This document shows positions 40,310 through 49,124 of a stretch of 64,000 nucleotides of DNA, one piece after another; within the stretch, counting starts at the first letter, position 1; each line of letters begins with the position of its first letter. The DNA is from Niveispirillum fermenti (GTDB lineage: Bacteria > Pseudomonadota > Alphaproteobacteria > Azospirillales > Azospirillaceae): NCBI RefSeq assembly GCF_048066175.1, contig NZ_JBLTXA010000006.1:207163-271162 (forward strand), given 5' to 3'. The position numbers were made by a program, and so were the translations under genes. Below the pieces are notes generated by a model, which made no database searches, was not told the origin of the DNA, and was given only the letters and a program-made list of their open reading frames with translations.

Positions 40310-41354
40310 GAACAGGGTCATGCAGCCGGTGGCGGAAACCTTGCCGGACATGGGCAACCGCCGCGCCACCTCCTATGACGTGGCGCGGATGGCCAATGTC
40401 AGCCAGAGTTCCGTCAGCCGGGCCTTCACATCCGGGGCCAGCATCTCCGAGGATGTCAGACAGCGGGTGCTGGAAGTGGCGGCGCAGTTGGGCTACCAGC
40501 CCAATGCCATCGCCCGCAGCCTGATCACCCGCCGGTCGGACCTGATCGGGCTGATGATCGGGCAGGCGACCAATTTGATCTACCCGGAGGTGCTGTTCGA
40601 ACTGTCGCGGCGTATTTCGGCCTCCGGCTCCCGCGTGCTGCTGTTCGCGCTGGAAAGCGAGGCGGAGATCGGTGCTGCGATGGAGCAGCTCTGGCGCTAT
40701 CAGGTGGACGGCGTCATCAGCGCCGCCCGACTGTCGGCCGAGCAGGTGGGAGAGTTCGCCACCCGTCGCGTACCCCTGGTGCTGTATAATCGCGTACTGC
40801 CCGACTGCGCCGTCACCGCCGTCAGCGTGGATCATGCCGACGGTGAAAGGCGGCTGGTGGATCGCCTGGTCAAGGCCGGCCATCGCCGTTTCGGCCTGAT
40901 CAGCGGCCCCGCCGACAATGCCGTCAGCGTGGAACGCATGGAAAGCGCCCTGGCCCGGCTGCGCCAGCACGGGCTGGACCAGGTGGCCGCGGCACGCGGC
41001 GCCTATACCTATGAAAGCGGTGGAGAAGCATTCGGGCAGTTGGTGGAGATGCTGGCGGGACCGCCCGATGCCGTGATCTGCGCCAACGATGCCATGGCCA
41101 TCGGGGCCGTGGATGCGGCCCGCCATCACTACAAGCTGTCGGTGCCGCAACAGGTGTCGATCGTCGGGTTCGACGGGGCCGGCACCGCCCGCTGGCTGTC
41201 CTATGACCTGACCACCATCCGCCAGCCTGTACGGCGCATGGCGGAAGCCGCCGTGCAGATGCTGATGGAGCGCATCGACACGCCGGACATGGAACCTGAA
41301 ACCCGCCTCTATGCCGGGGAACTGATCCAGGGAGGGTCGGCCCGGCTGGGGTGA
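40290..41354 (+). CDS. LacI family transcriptional regulator
   Basis: A 354-residue regulator. The N-terminal helix-turn-helix is TSYDVARMANVSQSSVSRAF with the hinge helix LGYQPNAIARSLIT. A periplasmic-binding-like sensor domain follows, ending with GFDGAG and TTIRQPVRRMAEAAV. The start at 40290 overlaps the HisD paralogue by 20 bases; ATG 40320 is an alternative. It most likely controls this operon through the GCATACGCATTC-type sites. Confidence 0.92.
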   Translation: MAGRPPKNRVMQPVAETLPDMGNRRATSYDVARMANVSQSSVSRAFTSGASISEDVRQRVLEVAAQLGYQPNAIARSLITRRSDLIGLMIGQATNLIYPEVLFELSRRISASGSRVLLFALESEAEIGAAMEQLWRYQVDGVISAARLSAEQVGEFATRRVPLVLYNRVLPDCAVTAVSVDHADGERRLVDRLVKAGHRRFGLISGPADNAVSVERMESALARLRQHGLDQVAAARGAYTYESGGEAFGQLVEMLAGPPDAVICANDAMAIGAVDAARHHYKLSVPQQVSIVGFDGAGTARWLSYDLTTIRQPVRRMAEAAVQMLMERIDTPDMEPETRLYAGELIQGGSARLG

Positions 41355-41375
41355 ACATCCCGGAAGGAAAAGCCG

Positions 41376-42086
41376 ATGACCATCCCGCCCCTGATCCTGC
41401 TGCCCGGCCTGCTGTGCGATGCGCGATTATGGGCCGGGCTGGCGTTGGAGATGAAGGGCATCGCGCATAGCGTCACGGCCGATCTGACACGGGATGACAA
41501 TATCGATGCGATGGTCGACCGGGTGCTGGCCGATGCGCCGGAACGGTTCGCCCTGGCCGGCTATTCCATGGGCGGCATCGTCGCCCTGCATCTGGCCGCC
41601 CGCGCGCCGGAACGGGTCAGCCATCTGCTGATCCTGAACAGCACAGCCCGGCCCGACCCCGACCATCGCCGGGAGATCCGTGACCGGCAGGTGGGCGAAG
41701 CCCGCACCGGGAACCTGTCCCGCCTGCTGCGCGAAGAGATGCTGCCGTTCTATTTCGGGCCCGATTTTGTCCACCGCGCCGATCTGGCCGCCCTCGTGCT
41801 GTCCATGGGGGTGGAGATGGGCGCAGATATCTTCGCCCGGCAGATGCGCGCCCTGCGCGACCGGGCCGATGCCCGCCCGCTGCTGCCCGCCATAACCTGC
41901 CCCACCCTGGTCCTGGCGGCCGAACATGATGCGCTGTGCCCGGTGGACCGGCACGAGGAGATCGCCGCCGGTCTGCCCGACGCCCGGCTGGTGGTTACCG
42001 GCGGTGTCGGCCACATGGCCCCCCTGGAACGCCCCGAGGCGCTGGCCGCCGCAATCCGCCCCTTCCTGACCGGAGCCAATCCATGA
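41376..42086 (+). CDS. alpha/beta-fold hydrolase
   Basis: A 236-residue cytosolic hydrolase. Nucleophile Ser in LAGYSMGGIVAL, Asp in LAAEHDALCP, His in GGVGHMAPLE; the oxyanion strand is LLPGLLCD. It resembles 3-oxoadipate enol-lactonase and related small esterases or lactonases. It may open a lactone produced by the dehydrogenases of this cluster. GGAAGGA lies before ATG 41376. The stop overlaps the aldolase start by four bases. Confidence 0.88.
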   Translation: MTIPPLILLPGLLCDARLWAGLALEMKGIAHSVTADLTRDDNIDAMVDRVLADAPERFALAGYSMGGIVALHLAARAPERVSHLLILNSTARPDPDHRREIRDRQVGEARTGNLSRLLREEMLPFYFGPDFVHRADLAALVLSMGVEMGADIFARQMRALRDRADARPLLPAITCPTLVLAAEHDALCPVDRHEEIAAGLPDARLVVTGGVGHMAPLERPEALAAAIRPFLTGANP

Positions 42087-42850
42087 GCGATGATGCTTTC
42101 CATGCACGCCTGAAAAGGGGCGACCTTCTGACCGGCTGCTTCTGCAAGATCCCGTCGATGCAGAATATCGAAGTGCTGGGCGGCAGCCCGCTGGATTGTC
42201 TGGTGCTGGACGCCGAACATGGACCGTTCGACCGCGCCAGCCTGGATCAGGCGCTGATGGTCCTGCGGGCCGTCGGCAAGCCCGCCATCGTGCGACCGCA
42301 GGCGGCCACACCGGAACATATCCTGTCAGCCCTGGACAGCGGGGCCGACGCCCTGCTGCTGCCCCATATCCGCAATGGGCGGGAAGCGGCCGACGCCGCC
42401 CGCTGGACAAGGTTCGGGCCGGGGGGGCGTGGCTTTGCCGGTCATACCAGATCGGCCGATCTGGGCCGTCGCCCCCTGCCCCTGCATTTCCAGCGGGCAA
42501 CGGAAGCCGCCTGCGCCATCGCTCAGATCGAGGATGCCGAAGCCTTGGACCATCTGGACGAAATCGCCGGCACGCCGGGCATCGATGCCCTGTTCATCGG
42601 CCGCATCGACCTGACCATCTCGCTGGGTCTGCTGGACCCGAAGGCGCCGGAAGTGCTGGCAGCCTGCAACCATATCTGCGCGGCGGCGAAGAGGGCGGGT
42701 AAGCCGGTCGGACTGTTCACGCCCGACCTGACAGAACTGCCGCACTGGCGGTCTCTGGGTGCCAGCCTGTTCCTGCTGGGCTCCGACCAGGGGTTCCTGC
42801 AACAAGGGGCAGCCCGGCTGGCAACGGATGTCACGGCCGCCCTGCAATGA
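42083..42850 (+). CDS. HpcH/HpaI family aldolase
   Basis: A 255-residue class II pyruvate aldolase barrel. Substrate and metal motifs: VLDAEHGPFDRASLDQAL, IVRPQAATPEHI, LLLPHIRNGREA, and FIGRIDLTISLG (the metal aspartate position). Members cleave 2-keto-4-hydroxy acids to pyruvate and an aldehyde. It is the last gene of the HisD-paralogue operon, suggesting that the pathway ends in a retro-aldol step. The exact substrate is not visible. Confidence 0.88.
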   Translation: MSDDAFHARLKRGDLLTGCFCKIPSMQNIEVLGGSPLDCLVLDAEHGPFDRASLDQALMVLRAVGKPAIVRPQAATPEHILSALDSGADALLLPHIRNGREAADAARWTRFGPGGRGFAGHTRSADLGRRPLPLHFQRATEAACAIAQIEDAEALDHLDEIAGTPGIDALFIGRIDLTISLGLLDPKAPEVLAACNHICAAAKRAGKPVGLFTPDLTELPHWRSLGASLFLLGSDQGFLQQGAARLATDVTAALQ

Positions 42851-42914
42851 CAAACGGGAAAGGGGTGCTGCCATGACGGCCGCACCCCTTTCCTTTTCAT
42901 TCATGCGCCGGATA

Positions 42915-43892
42915 TCAGGCCGCGAGAACCGGTAGCGGAGTGTCGCCGCCACGCACGGCCAGCAGGATGCAATCGTCCTGGCCCTGCTGGTGCAGGCTGT
43001 GCATCAGGCCCTTTGGCACGCTGAACGTGTCGCCCGGCCCCAGATGCAGTTCGCCGCCGTCCCAGCGCAAAGCCGCCGTCCCGGACATCACGAACAGCAC
43101 CTCCACCTCCGCCCGTGCATGAAGGTCGGTGCCGTCGCCGGGCGTCAGGACCAGGCGGCGCAGGATGAAACCGTGCGGCCCGGACAGCGGAGCGTCCGGC
43201 CCGATCAGAGCCGCCTCCGGCATACCGGCACCGGCAACCTGAGGCACGGCACGGTCGGCACGCACGACACAGGTTTCCAGGGCGATGGTATCGATCCGGT
43301 CGAAGCTGGACAGGGCTTCCGCCGGCAGTGGCTGCACGGGTCGCATACCCGGTGGCACGGTGCGCCCGGCAGCCGTATCCACCAGCGCGCCATTTTCCAG
43401 CAGCACCAGCCCGTGACCGCGTGCGCGCTCGATCACGTCGGGTGCCCAGGTCACGCGGCCGGGATCGTCCCCGCCCAGTACGGCGAACAGGAACCCCGTG
43501 TCGGTCCCCACATTCTCGAAACCACGAAAGCAGTTGGTTGGAATGGAAATGACATCGCCCGGCTTCAGGATGATGGTGCTGTCCTTCTTGTCCACGCCCA
43601 TGGTGAAGGCCCAGGTGCCGGAGAAGACGGCGAACACCTCCGCCGTTTCATGGCTGTGCTGTGAATTCACACAATGTGGCGGCTGCCGCGCACCACCGAT
43701 ATTGAAACCGTGCGGTTCGCCGATATGGACATGCTGGTCGGGGTTTTCGGCCACGCCCGGACCGATGATGGTGAAATTCTCCTTCCGGTTCGATCCCGGC
43801 GTGCGGGCATCGATGAAGGCCGTCGTGCAGGGGCGCAGGTCGGCATAGCGGACCAGGCGGGCGGACAGGGAGGCCGCATCGGGAATGGACAT
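42915..43892 (-). CDS. bicupin protein
   Basis: A 325-residue protein with two cupin domains. The first (about 75-160) has an intact H-S-H-x3-E motif (HSHETAEVFAVFSG). The second (about 240-320) has LHARAEVEVLFVMSG, where the second histidine is lost, then GDTFSVPKGLMHSLH. Gentisate/quercetin-dioxygenase-like proteins and sugar isomerases share this layout. Whether it is an oxygenase is unknown. It lies downstream of a TonB receptor on the same strand, 76 bases away. Confidence 0.8.
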   Translation of the reverse strand: MSIPDAASLSARLVRYADLRPCTTAFIDARTPGSNRKENFTIIGPGVAENPDQHVHIGEPHGFNIGGARQPPHCVNSQHSHETAEVFAVFSGTWAFTMGVDKKDSTIILKPGDVISIPTNCFRGFENVGTDTGFLFAVLGGDDPGRVTWAPDVIERARGHGLVLLENGALVDTAAGRTVPPGMRPVQPLPAEALSSFDRIDTIALETCVVRADRAVPQVAGAGMPEAALIGPDAPLSGPHGFILRRLVLTPGDGTDLHARAEVEVLFVMSGTAALRWDGGELHLGPGDTFSVPKGLMHSLHQQGQDDCILLAVRGGDTPLPVLAA

Positions 43893-43968
43893 CAGGTTCG
43901 GGCCCTCCGGTGGGCCGTGTTGAGGAAGGAAACGGGGCGGCCAGCGGACCGCCCCATAAGGTTGGAGA

Positions 43969-46554
43969 TCAGAAGCGGACGCTGCCCTTGAAACCCCACA
44001 GGCGCGGCGGAGCGTAGCTGGCCTGCAGGGCACCGGCGCCATAGACGTAGCGGTTGGCGACGGCCTTGTCGGTGACATTGTCCACGAAGGCCTGCAGGCG
44101 ATACTGGTCGTTCACATCCCAGATCAGGCGCAGGTCGATCTTGGCGTAGCCCTTCTGGTAATCCATCGGGGAATTGAACGGCGTGCCGTAATAGCCATCG
44201 GAGAAGGTGACGGTGGCCAGCGGCGTCAACCGGCCCTCGCTCCCCACATCCATCCCGTATTTGGCGGTGACGGAGCCGGTCCAGCTCGGCTGGTGCGGGA
44301 TTTCCTTGCCCGACAGGTCGCAGCCATAGGTGCCCGTCGTGCCTGCCACCAGGCCACAATCATAGCCAGGCGCGAAGATGCGGGTACCGTTGGGCAGCAA
44401 CAGTGTCGTACCGAAGGAGAGCGGCGTATCGGGGAAGCGCGTATATTCCGCATCCATCAGCGACAGGGTGCCGGTCAGGCTGAAATCGGAAGTGACCTGC
44501 CATTGCAGTTCCGTCTCTAGGCCATAGGTGCGGGCGCGGGCGGCGTTGAACACACCGGAAATGGTGGAACCGCCCACCGGCACGGCGCGCTGTTCCTGCA
44601 GGTCGCTGTACCAGTTGTAATAGAAGGACAGGTTGAGCTGCAGGCGGTTATCCAGGAAGCGGTTCTTGGACCCGACCTCCAGCGCCTTGACCGTTTCCGG
44701 ATCGAAGGTGGGGGCCAGACCCGCCGCCGCCTGACCGGAATTGAAGCCGCCGGAACGGAAGCCCGTGGAATAGGAAGCATAGAGCATGTGATCGTCGGCC
44801 ACCTCGTAGTCGGCAGCCAGACGATAGGTGAATTCCTTGAAGTTCTTGGGATTGTATGAGGCCCCCGTCAGCACATTGGTGTTGTAGGGTGCGCAGGCGA
44901 AGCCGGGGGCCGCACCAGCGAAGGTGCAGTTGGTGGTGCCGCGCGTGCCGAACGAGCTGTCGGGAATACGGCGCAGCATGTCCAGTGTGATGGCACTGGT
45001 ATCCGGCGTCTGCACGCCCGTCGGGCTGGTCAGCAGCGGCAGGATCAGGCTGGCATTGGCGAAGGCGAAATCCTTGCGGTCGCGGGTGTACCGGCCGCCG
45101 GCGGTCAGGTTCAGCCTCTCCATCACCTGATAGGAGGCCTGGGCGTAACCGGCCAGCGATTTGGTGGTCGCACGCTGTGCGTCATAGGTACCACCCGACG
45201 CCGGGGGCAGATTCAGCACACCGTTGGGCGTGTGAATGATGCGCGCGAATTGCTGGTTGATGAATGCGCCTTCCAGCTTGTCATGGAAATAATACAGGCC
45301 CGTGACCCATTTCAGCGGCCCGTCACCGTTGGACAAGGCCTGAATTTCCTGGCTGAAGGTCTTGGCGGCGGTCAGCGAGGCGTCGATGGCGACGGTATTG
45401 CCGGAAAAATCGCTGTCCGCCGTGCGCACCGCCTCGAAATCGACATAGCCGGTGATGGACTTCAGGGTTACCCCGTCCAGTTCATAGGCCAGATCCAGTG
45501 AGGTGGACCATTTCTCCAGATCCAGGAAGGTCTTGTAATCGGTGTCGATGCGATAGGGATCGTCGAACTTGTAGATAGGCACGCCCAGATCGACGCCGAC
45601 ACCGGCCGACGTCGTGCAATCGGCGATGCCGTCGCGGTTGCCGGGTCGGCCATTCACCAGTACGGGTGTTGCATTGAACAATGGCTGGCAGGTCTGGCCA
45701 TAGACATAGGTGCCGCGCTGCTTGTAGCCGAAGGCCGAACCGCCGGCCCCACCCTGCTCATTGTAATCGGCCCGTGCCGTCAGGGTGAAATTCTCCGCCG
45801 GCTCCACCTTGAACGAGGTGCGCACATATTTGCTGTCATCATCGAACAGGTTGCTGCCGGCGGGATTGTCGTTCTTCACCCAACCATCGCTTTCATCGCG
45901 CAGGGCGGCCACGCGGAAGGCGGCGTTTTCGCCCAGCGGCACATTGATGAAGCCCTCGGTCTTGATCTTGCCATAGGAGCCAAGCGTCAGGTCGGCGCCC
46001 CCCTCCAGCACACCCAGTTCAGGCGCCTGCGTCGTCAGCACGATGTTGCCGCCGAACGTGTTGCGGCCATAGAGCGTGCCCTGGGGGCCGCGCTGCACTT
46101 CCAGCTGTGCGATATCCACGAAGCCGGCCATGGCCTGGCTGGAACGCGACTGGTAGATGCCATCGATGAAGAAGCCGATGGTGGTATCGCCATTGATGGC
46201 GACATTGTCGGTGCGCACGCCCCGCATCGACGGGCGGGCGTCGCTGCCCGACCGGGCGAAGCTGAAGCCCGGCACCGCCCCTTCGAGGCGTGAAATATCG
46301 GTCAGGCCACGCTCTTCCATGGCGGCGGCGGTGAATGCGCTTACCGACACGGGAACATCCTGCAGGTTCTCCGCCCGGCGTTGCGCCGTCACGATGATTT
46401 CCTCCAGCACAATGCCGGACGACGCGCCATCTTGGGACTGCGCCAGCACCGGAACCGCCGGTATCGTCAGCGCCAGACCCGAAAGGCCAGCCAGCCAACG
46501 GCTGCGCAGGGCGCGGCGGCTGGTCTGGATGGAAGCGTTCATCTGATTATACAT
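43969..46554 (-). CDS. TonB-dependent outer-membrane receptor
   Basis: An 861-residue receptor. The start at 46554 (MYNQMNASIQ) is preferred to the frame opening at 46635; ATG 46542 is also possible. A signal peptide ends near VPVLAQ, a TonB-box-like LEEIIVTAQRR follows, the plug contains RGPQGTLYGRNTFGG, and the barrel ends WGFKGSVRF with the terminal Phe. It imports an unknown substrate. The cupin gene is downstream. A GCATTCGCATGC operator-like site and an AT-rich box lie upstream. Confidence 0.92.
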   Translation of the reverse strand: MYNQMNASIQTSRRALRSRWLAGLSGLALTIPAVPVLAQSQDGASSGIVLEEIIVTAQRRAENLQDVPVSVSAFTAAAMEERGLTDISRLEGAVPGFSFARSGSDARPSMRGVRTDNVAINGDTTIGFFIDGIYQSRSSQAMAGFVDIAQLEVQRGPQGTLYGRNTFGGNIVLTTQAPELGVLEGGADLTLGSYGKIKTEGFINVPLGENAAFRVAALRDESDGWVKNDNPAGSNLFDDDSKYVRTSFKVEPAENFTLTARADYNEQGGAGGSAFGYKQRGTYVYGQTCQPLFNATPVLVNGRPGNRDGIADCTTSAGVGVDLGVPIYKFDDPYRIDTDYKTFLDLEKWSTSLDLAYELDGVTLKSITGYVDFEAVRTADSDFSGNTVAIDASLTAAKTFSQEIQALSNGDGPLKWVTGLYYFHDKLEGAFINQQFARIIHTPNGVLNLPPASGGTYDAQRATTKSLAGYAQASYQVMERLNLTAGGRYTRDRKDFAFANASLILPLLTSPTGVQTPDTSAITLDMLRRIPDSSFGTRGTTNCTFAGAAPGFACAPYNTNVLTGASYNPKNFKEFTYRLAADYEVADDHMLYASYSTGFRSGGFNSGQAAAGLAPTFDPETVKALEVGSKNRFLDNRLQLNLSFYYNWYSDLQEQRAVPVGGSTISGVFNAARARTYGLETELQWQVTSDFSLTGTLSLMDAEYTRFPDTPLSFGTTLLLPNGTRIFAPGYDCGLVAGTTGTYGCDLSGKEIPHQPSWTGSVTAKYGMDVGSEGRLTPLATVTFSDGYYGTPFNSPMDYQKGYAKIDLRLIWDVNDQYRLQAFVDNVTDKAVANRYVYGAGALQASYAPPRLWGFKGSVRF

Positions 46555-46688
46555 CCCCGAAGTCCCCTCTGTTCGCCATTCGGCATTTATCACTGCGATG
46601 GCTTGAACGCTAATCTGAAATGACTGCGCATGCAATGATATTGCATCAAAATTCCGGAAGATTCTTGAATATACTCATTTTTCCTTTT

Positions 46689-46721
46689 AATATCATATAT
46701 ATAGTTCATGCATTCGCATGC
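46689..46721. promoter_or_regulatory. AT-rich box and operator-like site before the receptor gene
   Basis: AATATCATATATATAG (46689-46704) resembles AT-rich boxes at 56.63 and 59.87 kb. GCATTCGCATGC (46710-46721) is a variant of the motif at 38.8, 38.9 and 47.9 kb and ends at the lacI stop codon. A further ATGCAAT/ATTGCAT dyad lies near 46630-46648. Confidence 0.55.
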
Positions 46722-47764
46722 TAACCAAGCCGTGCCGTGCGACCGGCCTGGAACTCCCCGAAGAAGAAGCGCTGCTCTGCCGGCAGGGTCGGGTCCTCAA
46801 TCCGGGCCAGCAGCAGATCCACAGCGGCAGCCACCATCCGTTCCACAGGCTGGCGGGTGAAGGTAAGCTGGTAATTCAGCCCCTGGGCGGGATTGACCAC
46901 GCCGAACCCGGTCACCGAAACCTTGTCCGGCACGCCAATCCCCTCCGCCCGCAGCCGGTCTATGCAGCCCAGCGCCACCGCGTCATTGACGCAGACCAGC
47001 GCGTCGGGCAGCCCGCCCATGGCCGCCTTCACCTGATCCAGCGCCGGCCCGGCACTGCTATAGACATAGGGCAGCCGGACAATGACGGGGTCATCGATGC
47101 CGGCGGCGGCCAGCCGCGTCACGGCACCGGCCACCGCCTCTTCCCCGATATAAGAGCTGGAAGGACCGGAAATGATCCCGAACCGCCGATGTCCGCCCGC
47201 CAGCAGCCGCCCGACCATGGAGCGCGCGCCCTCCCGGTAATTGCAGCAGATGGCGGATGCCTGCGCCTCCAGCACGCGGTTGAACAGCACCAGCGGAATG
47301 CCCCGTTCATCGAACCGTTCCGCCAGTTCGGCCGTAATGGCGGCCGTGGTCAGGGCCGCGTCGACACGGTGCGACAGGATACGGTCGGCGACATCGGCGA
47401 TGGAACGGTCGGCGCCGGTGGTAAACAGCAGCACGTGATATCCCTGCTCGGCCAGCCGCTCGCTGACCTCATAAAGCAGTTCGGGATAAAGCAGGTTGGT
47501 CCGCGCCTCGATCAGCATGGCGACCAGATTGGACCGGCCGCTGGTCAGGCCGCGGGCCAGGATGTTGGGCTGGTACCCCAACTCCCGCGCCGCCGTCATC
47601 ACCCGTTCACGCAACGGCGCCGACACTTTTCCGCCCGGCGTGAATGCGCGCGACACCGTTGCCTGGGAAACGCCGACAAAATTGGCCACATCCTGGGCCG
47701 TGACGGCACCCGCCGGCTTCTCGGCCGGGCGTGCCCGCTCCCCCCGCCCCTTTTCGCGTTCCAT
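46721..47764 (-). CDS. LacI family transcriptional regulator
   Basis: A 347-residue regulator with helix-turn-helix VTAQDVANFVGVSQATVSRAF and hinge LGYQPNILARGLTS, then a sensor domain (LYVVNDA-like LVCVNDAVALGCIDRL, FTRQPVERMVAAA). It is closely similar in layout to the LacI protein at 40.3 kb, so the two may be paralogues reading related sites. Divergent from the SnoaL-ABC operon with a shared 175-base control region. Confidence 0.93.
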   Translation of the reverse strand: MEREKGRGERARPAEKPAGAVTAQDVANFVGVSQATVSRAFTPGGKVSAPLRERVMTAARELGYQPNILARGLTSGRSNLVAMLIEARTNLLYPELLYEVSERLAEQGYHVLLFTTGADRSIADVADRILSHRVDAALTTAAITAELAERFDERGIPLVLFNRVLEAQASAICCNYREGARSMVGRLLAGGHRRFGIISGPSSSYIGEEAVAGAVTRLAAAGIDDPVIVRLPYVYSSAGPALDQVKAAMGGLPDALVCVNDAVALGCIDRLRAEGIGVPDKVSVTGFGVVNPAQGLNYQLTFTRQPVERMVAAAVDLLLARIEDPTLPAEQRFFFGEFQAGRTARLG

Positions 47765-47867
47765 GATATCTCCCTTGGAAATTATGGCCTATTTCATCAA
47801 TACGCCAATCAAGCCGCCCTTCCCAGCCCGCATCGGATCAGGCTTTCAAGTTTTTGAATTTTTCATT

Positions 47868-47879
47868 GCATACGCATTC
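47868..47879. promoter_or_regulatory. GCATACGCATTC operator-like site before the SnoaL-ABC operon
   Basis: The same 12-mer as at 38941-38952, preceded by ATT in both. It lies 61 bases before the SnoaL-like ATG and is followed by CAGGCCTTTATCG, so it probably overlaps the promoter. Confidence 0.7.
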
Positions 47880-47939
47880 ACAGGCCTTTATCGTCCCTCT
47901 CCACGGCATGCGATGCCGACCCATCGACAGGAACGACCT

Positions 47940-49094
47940 ATGGCGGACGGAGAAGAGGCAGTGGCCAAACCCGCAACCACGGCGCTGGCGCGCGGCATCC
48001 CGGGCGGGGCCACAGCCAGCGCCACGAACGGCGTGTCGCGGGTGCGGCACATCGATATCAACGAATTGCTGAGCCCGCGGACGGATCGGCGGCAATCGTT
48101 GAACGGCTATCAGGAATGCTATTCCGATATCGTCCATTATATCGCCTATTGCACTCATCGCATCTGGGCGGAGAAGGGCATCGGCCTGATCTATGATCAT
48201 TACGATCCGGCCTGCCTGGTTCACACGCCCTACGGCACTTCCTCCGGGGTGGATGATGTGGTGGCCAGCACCTTGCAGATGATGCAGTCCTTCCCGGACC
48301 GTTCCTCCCGTCTGGTGAATGTGGCCTGGTGTGGCGATGACCGGAAGGGCTTCTACACCTCGCATCTGGGCCAGAGCCGGATGACCAATCTGGGTCCGTC
48401 CGCCTATGGCCCGGCCACGGGCCGCAAGGTCAGCATCCGCCATATTGCCGATTGTGAATCGGTGGCCAACCGCATCACCCGGGAATGGCTGGTGCGGGAC
48501 AACGGCGCCCTGGTCCGCCAGATCGGCCTGGACCCGCATGAGGTGGCCAGGAAGATGGCGGCAGCGGAGGTGGCCCGCGGCAGCGATCCCGTTCGCCATG
48601 GCCTGACGGAGCGCGAGCCCGGCCAGCGCCTGCCCACCTCCCGTTATCTGCCGGCTACCAGCGTGTCGGCGGAAGAACGGCTGCGTGTTATGTTCCATGA
48701 GATCTGGAATGCCCGCCGCCTGGACCGGCTGAAGGAATTCTATGCCCCCAACGCCTATGTCCATACGGCCCCCGGTCGGGACATCCAGGGGCTGAACGGC
48801 ATCACCTGGCAGATCATCCGCCTGTTGGCCACCATGCCCAACGCTTCGATCAGCTTCGACCATTTCTGCGACGTGCAGGAAACCGACGGCTATATCGCGG
48901 CGGTGCGCTGGACACTGAACGGTACCCATTCCGGCAACGGCATGTTCGGCTCGCCCAGCGGCAACCCGATCTCCATCCTGGGCATGAGCCATTTCCGTTT
49001 CGAGGGCGATCTGATCGTGCAGGAATGGACGGTTTGGGATGAAATCTCCGTGCTGATGCAGGTGCATGCCCCCGTCAACGCGCTGGGCGTGTAA
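47940..49094 (+). CDS. tandem SnoaL-like (NTF2-fold) protein
   Basis: A 384-residue protein with two NTF2/SnoaL-like halves: about residues 55-200 (IGLIYDHYDPACLVHTPYG) and 230-375 (RLKEFYAPNAYVHTAPGRDIQG, TLNGTHSGNGMFGSPSG). Single-domain members are ester cyclases, hydratases or isomerases. Duplication within one chain suggests an internal dimer. ATG 47940 has AGGA seven bases before it. It opens the ABC-transporter/amidase operon, so it may act on the imported compound. The reaction is unknown. Confidence 0.75.
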   Translation: MADGEEAVAKPATTALARGIPGGATASATNGVSRVRHIDINELLSPRTDRRQSLNGYQECYSDIVHYIAYCTHRIWAEKGIGLIYDHYDPACLVHTPYGTSSGVDDVVASTLQMMQSFPDRSSRLVNVAWCGDDRKGFYTSHLGQSRMTNLGPSAYGPATGRKVSIRHIADCESVANRITREWLVRDNGALVRQIGLDPHEVARKMAAAEVARGSDPVRHGLTEREPGQRLPTSRYLPATSVSAEERLRVMFHEIWNARRLDRLKEFYAPNAYVHTAPGRDIQGLNGITWQIIRLLATMPNASISFDHFCDVQETDGYIAAVRWTLNGTHSGNGMFGSPSGNPISILGMSHFRFEGDLIVQEWTVWDEISVLMQVHAPVNALGV

Positions 49095-49124
49095 CCGGCC
49101 GGGCCCGTGGGGGAGGAGGATGGG

